Origin: Otis tarda
Taxonomy: Eukaryota > Chordata > Aves > Otidiformes > Otididae
Length of the DNA: 64,000 nucleotides
NCBI GenBank assembly: GCA_026413225.1
Contig: CM048554.1
Coordinates: 77,926,463 to 77,990,462 of the forward strand
Reading direction: 5' to 3'
In this document: piece by piece, positions 1-10,829 of the stretch
Layout: every line of letters begins with the position of its first letter
How positions within the stretch are numbered: the stretch's first letter is position 1
The notes under the pieces: generated by a model
What the model was told of the DNA's origin: nothing
Databases searched by the model: none
The model's input: the letters and a program-made list of their open reading frames with translations, nothing else
Translations under genes and position numbers: made by a program

Positions 1-70
1 TCTATCCCTTTTGATGGTACCTCCAAGCATTAGTATCTCAAAGCACTGGATAGGAGCCTCGCAGGACAAT
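1..70 (-). repeat. Possible degenerate SINE 3' tail
   Basis: On the minus strand this stretch reads roughly CCAGTGCTTTGAGATACTAA and then a purine-rich end. That resembles the AGCGCTTTGAGATCC stretch near the 3' end of several old amniote SINEs. The match is short and diverged, the window edge cuts it off, and the expected body upstream on the minus strand (plus positions 70-190) is not recognisable. It could be chance similarity. Confidence 0.25.
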
Positions 71-756
71 TCCACCAAGTCCTTCAGCCCCTCTATCTAA
101 TCATGAGGGAAGCACTGCTACGACCCTGTCCCCAAACAGGTACAAGGTCGGGCTCTTTCCACAAGGCTCGTTGAGGGACCAAAATCTGTGCCTACACCGG
201 TAGCTGGGAATGACGTTCAATCCCGCCGTAAAATCCCTTCATTTTTCCTTTTCCGATACACGGCTACCGTGAAATTCACAGCCCTCCTCCGGGAAAAAGA
301 GAAAAAAAAACGAAAGGCGAAGATCGAAAGAGCGCGATCTTCCGAGCAGGAGACCCCCGGCTTCCCCCGGCCGCCGCCTCTGCCGCCCCGGGGAGGCTCG
401 GCCACGGCCGGGCCGCCCGCAGAGGCCGAGGCGGTAGGTGTGGAGGGGGGGGTCCTCGGCACGCAGCTCCCCCAACCGCCGCCCCGGGGACCAGTCCCCC
501 CAGTCTACAGTCGAAGCGAGCGTTGCGATCGTCGCCGACTCTCGGCATTAAAAGGTGGGGAGAAAAGGCGAAAAGCGAAACCCGGGGTGGGGGTGGCAGT
601 TGCGCGGCGGAGCGAAAGGGTTAGTGGTGACCAGGGGAGCGCTCCCGACCCGGGAGAGGCGACGGGGAAACTTTTGCTCCGCCGTGGCCGGGCGAGAAGA
701 AGGAGCCGGGGGAGGCGGAGGGGAGCGGGGGGGGTGAGGGGAGGAGGCATCGCGCT

Positions 757-766
757 CCTTACCGGG
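757..766 (-). other. Candidate splice donor of a minus-strand first exon
   Basis: Read on the minus strand, the sequence is CCCG|GTAAGG, a good match to the vertebrate donor consensus, with the exon ending at 763 and the intron starting at 762. It lies inside the CpG island, where a first exon would be expected. The exon would begin somewhere between about 800 and 1250. A minus-strand frame open across the exon (759-1256) hits a stop at the donor itself and is low-complexity, so the exon is probably mainly 5' untranslated. Without transcript data it could be a chance match. Confidence 0.4.
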
Positions 767-839
767 ACAGCGTCCGCGCGCGTTTCCACACCGAAGCCCA
801 CCGTCGGCGGCAAACCTGGCTCATCTCTACAGCGTAAAC

Positions 840-885
840 ATTCCTCCCTCTCTCTCTCTCCCTCCTTCCTGCCTGCCTTCCAGCG
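840..885 (+). repeat. CT-rich pyrimidine tract
   Basis: A run of CTCTCTCTC followed by CCTTCCTGCCTGCCTTCC makes a pure pyrimidine stretch inside the CpG island. Such tracts are common in promoters and 5' untranslated exons; on the minus strand it would be a GA-rich leader. Confidence 0.7.
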
Positions 886-1038
886 GCCGGCTCCCCGGGA
901 CACTGACTCACACCTCCGGCCGCCGCTCCCCGCCCGCCCCGCTCCTCCCCCACCGTCAAGACAGGTGCCGCCGCGCGCCCTTGCTCTTGCCTCTGGGAAA
1001 CGCTGGGGGGCCCCGCCCGCCGCCGCGCCGCGCCGCGC

Positions 1039-1060
1039 GGCCCGGCCCGGCCCGGCCCGG
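1039..1060 (-). other. Potential G-quadruplex in the CpG island
   Basis: The plus strand has a four-fold GGCCC repeat, so the minus strand carries four GGG runs separated by CC. This fits the G3-N1-7 pattern for a stable quadruplex with very short loops. Quadruplexes are frequent close to transcription start sites. If the gene reads leftward, this lies on the coding strand, possibly in the 5' leader RNA. Confidence 0.55.
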
Positions 1061-1198
1061 CGCGCGCCTCCCGCCCGCCCCTCGCGCCCGCCTCGCGCTC
1101 GCCCACCGGCCACGGCCCCTCCCTTTCCTCGCCCCGCGAGGCGACAGAGGGGGCTCTACCTGCCCTGCGCGACCCACACGGATTTCTTTCTCTTTCTC

Positions 1199-1222
1199 TT
1201 TTTTTTTTTTTTTTTTTTTTTA
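1199..1222 (+). repeat. Poly-T run
   Basis: A 24-base T run closes a TTTCTCTT-rich stretch near the right edge of the CpG island. It is a simple homopolymer. No element with a matching body sits next to it, so it is not clearly a retroposon tail. Confidence 0.9.
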
Positions 1223-1399
1223 AATAATTGTTACTTTCTTCTCCCCTTTCGACCAAGATGTGGCGGCCGGCGACAGCCTCAGCGCTTAGAGAGGGAGAGC
1301 GGCGGCGCTTCCCGGCGGCCCGGGTCCGGCGGGTGGGTGGGCGAGCACCTCCGCGCAGGCAGTTTTTACTAGAAATCTGCTTTTCGTGCTATTTTAAGC

Positions 1400-2950
1400 T
1401 CCACGTGCCCGCTTTCGTTCTCCCTCGATTAGACTAGACAGAACACTAGAGAAATAACAGTGAAAATGACTCCCAGGTACCAGAGTATCGATTAAAACCC
1501 GATTTACAGCGCTTACTCCCTTATTTAACAATTACAGTACTTCACTCGACATGACCAATTTGGGAGTTCCAGAGCTTTGATTTTATCCCTTTCCAGAGTC
1601 CCCCTTCTAATCAGTGCCTGTAAAAGGAATGAGGAAAAACATCTCCGTTTCTTCCTCTAAATAAAACCCTGCCCCGCTCCCTCAGTTCACAGCAGGGAAG
1701 CTCACAAGAGTGGGGCGAGGCGGGCAGCGTTTCCGAGCCCGACGCCCCTTTCGCAGGGTGGCAAGAAAACGAGTGCGGATCTGGCGCAGGGCAACACGTT
1801 AAGCGACCTGTTCAGGAGCAAGCTGGTGATGGGAGGAGGATTGCTATAGCGATTAGCAGACCCTGCACCCGATTTTTTTTTTTTTCCCCCTCCAATCCAA
1901 GTCAGCATGCTGGCTGAAGGAAGGACATCCTGTGATGATGGCATACAATGTCCTGTTTGTTTATTATTAAGAGCATTCCTGCTTCTCATTACAAAACAAC
2001 CAGATGCCTTGCTTCCTTCAGTGGTCCTGTCTCTTCAGCGAGGCTTCCTCGGGCTCAGAGGAACGGTGATGCACAATTCCATTTATAGCCATCTGCAGCC
2101 CAGTGCGAACGCTTGCTGCCTCTCTGCGAGGCAACTCTACTACTTTTCCTTCTCCTCGCACGTCTGCAAGCGAATTTCTCATCGCTTTCCCAACACTCTA
2201 CGTGGCAGCCAGTTTCACATTCTTCTTCTAAACACACACACGCTTGTATTTTGGGGTGATCTGGGTGTTACATATTTCTTCACAGGAAAAAGGGAGAAAG
2301 AGGAAAAAATAAGCACGTTTTATGCAATCGGGTGCCTGTCTGTCTCTCTGATGGGTGTACACACATCCCTTTCCCTTAACCTGCTCCTCCTCCCTCTGAT
2401 AAAAAGACGTGTGAAAAGGATTACTTGCCATTTTCGGCCTGCGATGCTGAGAATAGTATATCTGTGTAAAGACCTTCTGTACGCGCTAACACAGGAGGGC
2501 TCGTGGCAGCAGACATAAGTAGGGCAACTGCTTGCAAGTGAGTGTCCTGGCTTAACTTCCACCGCAGTGTAATTCCACAAGAGAGGTGGCCCGAGCACTG
2601 GGCTGAAGGATATAAATGTAATTGGATATACCTAGTAAACCGAGGCACATCCAAAATGAGGTCTAGGAAGGCTCTGAAGTAGGAAGAACCATTCATTAAA
2701 GGAGAGAAATCCGGCCTACTTGATTGGGTTAATTAACTGATGCTGAGTCACACCGCATAGAACAGAAAAACAATGTAGTCATACTGAAGGTGATTATTTT
2801 ACCGAAAAATAGTCTCACTCTGAGAGGCAGCTGTTTCGGAGCTTTTCACTTCCCTGTTAGCTTAAAAGAAAAAAAAAAAAGGGGGGGCAAGAAAAAAGGG
2901 TCAATGTGTTTCCTTCAGGGGCTGATCTTCTTAATGTGAAGGACAGTGGG
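1400..2950. other. Unique non-coding DNA right of the CpG island
   Basis: Mostly unique sequence with moderate GC, one T run at about 1871-1884 and one A/G run at about 2869-2887. An open frame at 1907-2518 (203 codons, plus) has ordinary composition but no recognisable domain, no convincing splice signals and no start context. I treat it as chance. No repeat family is recognisable here. Confidence 0.5.
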
Positions 2951-2956
2951 AGAAAA

Positions 2957-2972
2957 ATTCTATGATTCTATG
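2957..2972 (+). repeat. CR1-type 3' microsatellite tail
   Basis: ATTCTATGATTCTATG is two copies of the octamer-type tail that ends avian CR1 LINEs on their sense strand. A 5'-truncated CR1 on the plus strand would end here. The preceding 100 bases do not match a CR1 3' region I can recognise, so this is either a very short or very old insertion, or a chance octamer pair. Confidence 0.4.
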
Positions 2973-2979
2973 AAAAACA

Positions 2980-5900
2980 AATCTGCCTTTCAAGGAACTG
3001 AGAATGATTTTTGGCTGGAGAAGAAGAGGAAGCAGAGATTCGAACAGATCAGATGAAGTGAAATGTTTGTCAGGATGACAGGAGGATGCCAATATCCCAG
3101 GTCAGTGCAGCTCTCTCCCTGGAGCCTGGGGAGGCAAGCACAGCCTATGAAGCCTATGGACTTCAAATAACACCGTGGCACACTCCGGGGCTGTCCTGAA
3201 ATTAGCTCCAGGTGTCTCAGAGAAAGCTGAGCCCAGAACTGCTATAGCACAGGAGAAGGTATTTTGCTGGTGTGCAGGTCTAGACTAACGGTGCCTGATC
3301 TGGAATAAAACTAACTTTATCAAGAAAGAAGAGACAGAAACAAATTGTTAAGAATGTGGACTAAAGTAAGAATCACAAAGGAAATTCTGCCATTAAAGAA
3401 ATATATAGACTGACCTTCTGACCTTCCTCCTTAATAGAGAAACATAAAAAGACGCCCTGTTCAACCAGAAGTTTTCTGCTCTGTTATAGAAATCTTTCAT
3501 ACCAGTAGCCGCTATTGTCTGGAATGTGCAATCTCAAAATGTTGTTCATTTCAAAAAGAACATTTTTAGTCATATTTTCATTTTTTCCTTCTCGCTCATA
3601 GAAAACCTCAATTACTGTATTAATCAGCATTTCTCAGGCAGCTCTCTCTGCAGCAGCTTTCAGACTGGCAACAAATCATGAATGGCCCTAACAGCTCTGA
3701 TCTCAGAAATCCCCATCCATTTCCTTTGATGCTATCACCACTTCAGCTCAACAACAAGCCTGCGCGACTCGGCCTCAGCTGCCGCCGCTGCTGCTGCTCT
3801 CCCTGCGCCTGCGAGAGCTGTAATTGTAAGGGGAAGAAGGAGGGAAGGGAGCTGGCTCTAATCGATGAAACTTCTTTAGAAAGTTGGAGGGGAGATAAAA
3901 TGCACACAAGAGATTAAAGCAGAGTCTCATTTTCACATCCTCCCCTTCCCCTTCCCCAAACAAGGTCAGTGGCAGATTGACCACATCAAGAGTAACTACC
4001 AGACCCACCCCCATTTCCCACTTCCTGCATGTAGGCATCTTTGTGCTGGTAAACATTTGGGGACCAGTTGTGGTCATTACTCGGAGAAGGTACATGATGT
4101 AGTTGCACGACTGCACATCTTTTAAAAGCCAACTGAGAAATCAAACTCAAAAGAAGAACTTGCTTTCAAGTTCTGCTGAGATACACTCGTGTTTTGAGGC
4201 CAGGTTTCTAAAACGTGGTTGCTGTCAGATTCAAGGGAAAGAGAGAGACCCAGCACGCTCTAGTGACTGTGCTACAAGAAAAGTTAAAGCCTTCTTCTCA
4301 CAGACTGGCCTGACCTTTGCAAAACACAGCCTATAGGCTTCAGATACGATCTCAGAGGCTTTGTATGCCCTAGACGACTTCTGTGTGGTATTGCCTATAA
4401 GGAGAGAAATTAAAATTGCACTTGAATCTACATGAAGGTTTTTTGCAAGGGCATTTGGGGTGGTGTATGTTGTAGCCAGGAGGCTTTTGAATTAACACAT
4501 GCAGCTTTCAGGGACTGCCTTTAATTACAGAGCACCCTGGTCATTGCCTCGTAGCACTTCCAAATGCCTTTACGTTTATTTTTGCCTTGGCTGTGCAAAT
4601 GCCAAGAGCAGACCTTTTGGCTGCACTCTCAGCTACTGCCCAGTGCAAGCCTTAACATCTCTTTTGACTTTTGTTGTTTTATCCTCTCAAGAAATTTTCC
4701 TTAAAAAGAGAAAAAAGGAGTCAAACTAAAATACTATCTCTCTTTTTGTTTCCAGCTAGGCCTTATTAAAATACTGCTGAGATGACTTACAAATAAGCCA
4801 AAACAACCCTCCACCAATGGAAAAAACATTCTTGCACCACACAGAAGCGAGAACTAAGCTTCAGCCATTTCCTCTTGTCGAGGCTTGAGTTTGAGAAGAA
4901 GGAGCCGAAGCTGTCTGGGCCTACTATCAGGAGGGCAAGAAGTCACTGTGAGAAGTTGGGCTTCTCTTCGCTGTGAACGCAGCTGAGCAGCAGAGACAAA
5001 ACAGTCTGAAGCCACTCGCTCTTGTTTCCCAGGAAGCAAGACAGGGTGAAGGTATTGAGGAAGCAGCAGCAGCAGAGGCTTTGTCACTGTACTTCTTTTC
5101 ATTGTGGGAAAAGGCAAGCAGACTTCAGGGTCTGGACTAAACGTAAGGAGCCATCTCCTTGTCTCTTACGAGAAGGGAAATGCCTCACAGCAAAGACCAC
5201 AGATGTTCCCCTCTCAGTTATCATCAGCCTTCCCATCACACTTCTGATTGATGGTGGTCTTGGGAAGGTAGGAATGATATCCAGGAGCCCATACAACAAC
5301 ACTTGTATTGTCTTGGCGTGTTTCTACCAACCCAAGTTTGTATCAGACAAGAAAACCTGAGCACAGAAATCAACCTTCCACATTCCAAACACAGACTTTT
5401 GAATATTCTCTCCACAGCAACTGAGTCTGAGGAAAAATGAATTAAAACAGGCCAACCCATTCCAACCACTTTCCAACCTTACTGGCGCCAGAGGACTGAA
5501 AAAAAAAGAGTGTATTTTGGGAAATTTTCCTTTAAAATAGGCTGATTTCCAGATTGTTATGGAGAAGGATGGGACAGTATACATATATTAGAAGGCTCAT
5601 TGTTGTGAATATTTCAAAGGCATCAGCCCTGCAACAAGCTCAAAGCAATCTGAAATAACAAAGCCACCTCAGGATTAACTGCATTAGTTCAACTTTCATG
5701 TCTCTTCCCACCTTGGCAGTCATGCCACTTTTTGGGGTATCCTCTCCTTAATCTGCCTGGTAAGTCACAGTGATATGAACCATGGTGAAACTTTTGACTC
5801 TGTTTCTGCACAATTCAGTTTTCATTTCAGATACTCTCCAGGCTGCCCAAACTCTTGGAGCTGATGAACACAGCAGAAGGAGGGTGAGATCCATTGGTGG

Positions 5901-6590
5901 AACCACTCCACTTTTCTCAGACAAAGAACTGGCCACAGAGCACGTTTTCAAAACAAATTAACAAAAATAACAGCTACACACCATGACGAAGTGCATATGG
6001 TGGAAATGAAAATATTTACCCACAGATTATCACAGATCCAGCAATGCGACTCCTGTGCATCTAGGACCAAAGGATTTGAAACAGTGACTATGTTTAGAGC
6101 TGATTAGGGAATCTGGCAGGGGTGGGCTGAAGGACCACTTTTTAAGCTTCTAAGAGTACAGTTGTAATTTCTCCACCTTTCCTATCCCAGGGTGGTGAAA
6201 TAACAGTCTTTTCATACCTGTGTGTTGGCTGGGGGAGGGAAGAATTCCTCTGCTATTAAACACAACTTCTCATTAAATAGTTGACACCTTATCCTTCTTT
6301 AAATGTTGTAATGTTTACTTTGCAAAACCCAGGAAAGCTTTTAAAATAAAGATAGCAGAGAGATTCTTAAGCCGGGTGTCCTTGCTTATCTGCTCTTTAT
6401 CAAGCAGCTATTGTTTCTGGAGGAGCTCGTTGGGGAAGGTGGAGCAAAGGGGGTTAATGTTCAATAGGTATCTATCAGTTCCCCTGAAGGAATAGCGCTG
6501 CTGACAGAAGGGCAACACTGGGCTCTCAGCTACTTCCTGCAGAATGTGACAAGCCAGAGAGGGAAAAAAAAAATAGAGGGCTGCAGCTAC
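2980..6590. other. Unique non-coding DNA, no gene seen
   Basis: No convincing exon, RNA gene or repeat body was found in this 3.6 kb. Open frames on both strands are short (up to about 113 codons), have no domain and often overlap each other. There are small simple stretches such as a GCAGCAGCAG run near 5065. Confidence 0.45.
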
Positions 6591-6625
6591 TTCTTTTTTT
6601 TTTTTTCTTTTCTTTTTTTTTTTCC
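6567..6625 (+). repeat. Low-complexity T/C-rich tract
   Basis: An A run is followed by TTTTTTTTTTTTTCTTTTC-like and CCCTCCCTC sequence. This is simple sequence and produces a spurious Lys-rich frame on the minus strand. Confidence 0.85.
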
Positions 6626-6699
6626 CTCCCTCTCCCAAAACAACTAGTTTTAAGAAAGACATTGTCCTTAGGAGAGATAATCCCACAATAGAGAGTCCA

Positions 6700-7170
6700 T
6701 TAGAGGTATTAAAGCATTGGCAGCGCCTGATCTACAAGAAGGGCTCTGTCCTGACAATAGACAATTAAAGCTGATAAATCTGCACTCCTTGTTGCCGTTC
6801 TAATTCCTCGTAATTGTATGCTACTTGTCCCTGCCTCCTGCGTCCAGGGATGAAGCATGCTTCTTTAATCTCCAGAGTACCTGACCTAGTTCCTATGTGG
6901 TCTTTTCAGGACCTGTTTTCTTCCCATCTGGACTTCTTCCCTCCTACTCTCCTTTCCTGCTTCTCTCCCCTAAGCATTAAGAAGAGGTTACGATAGAGGG
7001 CACAGAAAACACCAGAGCACAGCACCCGGATCAATAATTCTGGAGCCCCAGACAATGCTCTAATCTGCAATAACAGCTAATCATGCTCAATTTGGCACAC
7101 CAGTGATTAAACTGTACTTTTCATTAGGCTCAACAAGTAGAGCAGACGCACACTGACAATTTCAAAGTGC
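6700..7170. promoter_or_regulatory. Candidate conserved regulatory block, homeodomain-site rich
   Basis: Unique sequence with many ATTA/TAAT cores: GACAATTAAAGC near 6760, TAATTGTATGC near 6812, CAATAATTC at 7032, CAGCTAATCATGC near 7074, GTGATTAAAC near 7104 and CATTAGG near 7122. SOX-like ACAAT cores lie among them. It has no coding potential and no repeat similarity. Blocks like this around vertebrate developmental genes are often enhancers. The call rests on composition only. Confidence 0.35.
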
Positions 7171-8855
7171 CCTATCAGTAAGAGCTGCCAAACTCATGTG
7201 TGCTTCTGCATTTGTAGCTGCTGCATCACTAGTCTTGCCAAACAAGGCACTTTGAGGGGGCTTATATTTTTTTCTTTCGACATGTTACGGACTAGGACTC
7301 TTAGCTGTGTTTTCTATAAAAAAGCAAGCCCCCTGTGAAACTGGGATGTGCTGTCCAGGACGCTGAAATGATCATCACCATTACGTGTTCCCTTCTGGTA
7401 CTGACAACATCCTAGGTTTTATTTTACATCTCAAAGATATTTGGTGTTTTTCTCAAATTTCCGGTGTTTGTTGTTTGGATTTTTTTTGAAGAAAACTTGG
7501 AAGCCTGCTGGTGACAGAGAAGCATGACAACGTGCATCACAGGACTTGAAAGATGGAAAACAAGTAAAAATTACCTTGTACCTATTTGTTTGTCAAACTG
7601 AACTGGTCAGCTAACCTCACAAAACATTCGTAGACTGAAGAATGGTTTGGATTTTGTTTTTTTTCAGCCCTGAAGTTGTGAACAAGCCACTACTGTGTCC
7701 GCCTTAGAGATCTACACAGTTATTAACCTTTACATGCCATTTTGATAGCGACCTTCCCATCACCCCCATAGAACAATTTATTCTGACAACAGTTTCTTCT
7801 GGTTACAATCGTACCTAGTGGACCCATTTTGCAAACTGCCCTGAAAGTCTCACCCAAGAGTTTACCACAATCTTTCCCTAAAGCACAGCACCAAATTCCA
7901 GGACTCCTAGAGACCGACCCCACACACTCAGGGGTCTCCTTCTGTTTAACTTTAGCTTATCATCCTTGTATGAACTTGAATAAGTGTTAAAACTGCACTC
8001 CAAGTTGCTCTTAAAAAAAAAAAAAAAGGAAAGGGGAAAAAAAAAGAGCGTGGAAGATGTCAAACGAATGCAGGAAATGTCTATTCTACTATTAATATTA
8101 ATGAATCCCTAATGCATTTGCAACCCACTTGTGGTAAGTCAGTAGAGTTCTCCTGACAGCTATTCCTCATCAAACTACCACTGCTAAAGATGTTGATGCT
8201 TTCCCTTTTGCTTTGTAATCTTTAAATCAAATTTAAATCACACCAGAGCCTACCGCAAAATAATGTATTTTATCCTAAGTGAACACAAAGCCTTGGAGAC
8301 AGGGGTTTAAAACGGCACACATGTCCGCTCAATTTATCATTTTAAGATAGGGAGCTGCCGCAACAAACAAAACACCTCCTTGAAAGTGGGACAGCAGCAG
8401 ATTGCGGTGCAGAAAGCTCTGGGATCTTTTGTTTTCCTGGAGAGCAACAACCGGGCTTTGCAGAGAAAGACAACAGCCTCCCCTTGCTGAAATCTAAATC
8501 AGTTCGTACAGGAAAGCCTGCCAACTGCTAGTTAGACGGTAACAAAATATTGCAGATAATTCACTTTTCACGATAAAGCAGAAACAAGCAGGCATGCAGC
8601 ACCCAGCAGGGGCTCAACTGATAAAACGGTGTCAAACTCAAACCATTTGTCAATTGGGAGGGAAGAGAGCAAGCTGAAAGATGGACTCAGGAAGTAGATT
8701 TATCTAGTGCGACACATTAACTAGTATAAATACTAAGGAAAAAGTAAACACATTTACCCAGCAGTATCTCCAGCCAGCAAAGAAAGGGCTTCTGAGCCTG
8801 AGCCCCACGCTGGCCATCTAACCACTCAGCTGTCAGCTGCAACAGCAGTAGCATT
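7171..8855. other. Unique non-coding DNA, no gene seen
   Basis: AT-rich unique DNA with an A-rich simple run at about 8012-8045. Short open frames have no features of protein. No repeat family is recognisable. Confidence 0.45.
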
Positions 8856-8859
8856 TTTC

Positions 8860-8970
8860 TTCCCGTGCCGGACTGCAATGCCATTTCATTCATGGCACTA
8901 AAAGGTTTTATTAAAAGCCTACATTGTAATTAAGCCAAACAAAAGCGTGACTCCTCTGCTGTTCGAGTCT
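8860..8970. promoter_or_regulatory. Candidate conserved regulatory block
   Basis: A compact AT-rich stretch contains TTTATTAAAAGCC near 8910, TTGTAATTAAGCC near 8924 and two CAT(T)-type pairs (ATTTCATTCATGGC). It is unique, non-repetitive and non-coding. Function is inferred only from the density of homeodomain-type cores. Confidence 0.3.
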
Positions 8971-9654
8971 CCTCCCTCCACCCAGTAGCCAAAACAATAA
9001 AACCACCTTGGCAGCAAACAAGTCAGGTAACATACCCCGGAGAAGAGCTGAGATTTGTTATATCATCATTTACTTTGCGCCCGGCTTGCTCAAAACTGCC
9101 TGATCAGAAACTTCTGTCCCGGAGGCTCCTGAGGCAACGACAGGGGCTGACAATGCGGGTCAGGCGCAGTAAGTCGCCAGCAGCGTAATGTGGGGCACAC
9201 AAACAAACCGGAATAATGCAGGGCAGAAGGGCTCTTCGGATGTATGCCTTCCATCGGGAAGTCTAAACAAGTAAGACAGTTTGTGGGCAGCGCTACTGCG
9301 CTGCAATCACTGGGAAGAAGGAAAACGGTTCGAAGGGATCTAGGAGACCAACCCACGGCTACGGACACACAGCTTGTGCTCGCAACTCCATGATACCAAA
9401 GGATGGCACGTCACATCAGCAAACCATTCCAACACTCAACTCAACACAAAATTAAAAAATGAACAGCAAAATAAGTAATATGCATCGTGCCCCTCCCCAA
9501 AAAAGAGAAAGAAAAAGGAGTTAATTCATAAAGCAAAATACAGCACATTTCTTTGTTCAGCTGTACCTTCATGTGTCCGCACAGCACAGGTTCCCCACCT
9601 CCAGCTCATGCATCTCAGGATTTTAGTCCAAATGGAAAGTCCGTCATTCACTCT

Positions 9655-9722
9655 CACACCCTCACACGCACGCATGCACGCTCGCACACCCGTACATGCA
9701 CACCACACCCGGGCTCTCGCTC
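9655..9722 (+). repeat. Degenerate CA/CACG-rich simple repeat
   Basis: Interrupted CACA, CGCACGCATGCACG and CACACCCG units form a decayed (CA)n microsatellite. The overlapping open frames (His/Thr/Pro/Arg-rich on plus, Cys/Ala/Val/Arg-rich on minus) are products of this repeat. Confidence 0.8.
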
Positions 9723-9814
9723 CCCAACACGCACTGCCTGGAACCGCTCCGAGGATTTTAGAATTTCCTCTTGCTAGCAGATTCCTCCCTCCCCTCGCAT
9801 CCACTCCACCCCGT

Positions 9815-10035
9815 TCTGTAATTAGGCTTAACAAGAGCAATTAAGAAAACAAACTCCTCTCCGCCTGGTGGCCTGATAATTCTGATTGTCATAATGTATT
9901 AAGATGTGTAAGCCAGTTTAAAATAAAGGTAAATTGCAACATTGCACAAGAGCCAGTTTGCACCTATTTTTACTGCTTTTATCATAGGGATGATTAACAT
10001 TCAGCCACGCCTTTAATTTAAAACACAAACCACAA
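9815..10035. promoter_or_regulatory. Candidate regulatory block with a CTCF-like core
   Basis: The block has TGTAATTAGGC near 9818, AGCAATTAAG near 9836, CTGATAATTCTGATTG near 9873 and TTTAATTTAAAAC near 10012, and reads as dense homeodomain or SOX-type sequence. At about 9860-9873 CCGCCTGGTGGCCT resembles the core of the CTCF consensus. It is unique and non-coding. Conservation and binding are not testable here. Confidence 0.35.
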
Positions 10036-10436
10036 AACTCACATCTGAACAACAGAACTCAAAATTGTTGCTTTTGGACCAACTGGACTATTTTGGTTTT
10101 TCTGTAGTTTATTAGTGGGCAGCTCCTTTCTCCTATGCACAGCAAACTCCATAGAAACATTATTTTTATTTTTGGAATTACGTAGTGACCCCAAAAATCT
10201 AAGATGTAAAATCAAGTTTAAATGCATCTTCTGGCTTTACAGGCGTCCACATATCAGTAGATTGTAATTGTTCCTTTTTCCCCGCCTGGTGTCTAATGGC
10301 ACGATACAGGACACCAAAGCCTCTAAAATTTTCTGGTGGTTTTTCCATCCACTTTCAGTTTGCTTTCCTTCAGCAATCAGATCAAAGAAATTTAGTGTTA
10401 GAATAATCAAAAAACCAACAACTGCGGACTAACTGA

Positions 10437-10505
10437 TTTCAGGTGGTCAGTGGAGAAACTCTGATGTCTTTTGATTTCAGTGAGCTATGGGTCCAACCCA
10501 CACAG
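10437..10505. repeat. Possible old palindromic MITE fragment
   Basis: GGTCAGTGGAGAAACTCTGA is followed by TTTGATTTCAGTGAGCTATG. This fits the arm-centre-arm layout of the short palindromic elements in bird and turtle genomes whose middle reads like CAATGGAGTTACTCC-type sequence. Divergence is high and the ends are not sharp. Confidence 0.3.
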
Positions 10506-10783
10506 AAAATTTACATACAGCCTGAATTCAGTTGGGAAACGTATCTAGTTCTTGTTCTGCTTATACACTCTGGGAGTGTGTAATTAAAACTGCCAACATA
10601 AAATTAGTAAACATACCAAAATCATAAGCGCACAGAAAATTAATGAGCAGAAAAGAAGACCAGAAAATAAAACCAGTTTGGCACGTGGCATGGATTCAGG
10701 TTCATATGAACTGAAAAAAAACCATTCTGCTCCCTCAGAATAACCCGATTCACAATACCATCTGCCAACTGACCACAAACAAT

Positions 10784-10818
10784 AAAAAAAAAAAGAAAGA
10801 AAGAAAGAAAAAAGAAAG
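10784..10818 (+). repeat. (GAAA)n microsatellite
   Basis: An A run followed by about six GAAA units. On the minus strand it gives a spurious Phe/Leu/Ser-rich frame. Confidence 0.9.
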
Positions 10819-10829
10819 GTTGGTGTTGC

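Larger units (their letters stand above)
300..1360. promoter_or_regulatory. CpG island, probable promoter and first exon of a gene
   Basis: About 1 kb is strikingly GC-rich and dense in CpG, with many CCGCG, CGGCG and GCGCG stretches, unlike the AT-rich DNA on both sides. Unmethylated CpG islands of this size in birds usually mark promoters of housekeeping or developmental genes. There is no obvious TATA box; an ATTAAAAGG at about 547 is only weakly similar. The direction is not certain, but a good splice donor on the minus strand at 763/762 favours transcription leftward. Long open frames on both strands here (up to 394 codons) are low-complexity Arg/Pro/Gly/Ala products of GC-rich DNA and match no protein I know, so I do not call them genes. 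The gene itself cannot be named from this window. Confidence 0.8.

Noticed and set aside
188..1372. 394-codon open frame across the CpG island, plus several on the minus strand
   Set aside because: Low-complexity Arg/Pro/Gly/Ala product of GC-rich DNA with few stops. It ends in a homopolymer-encoded Phe run and has no domain.
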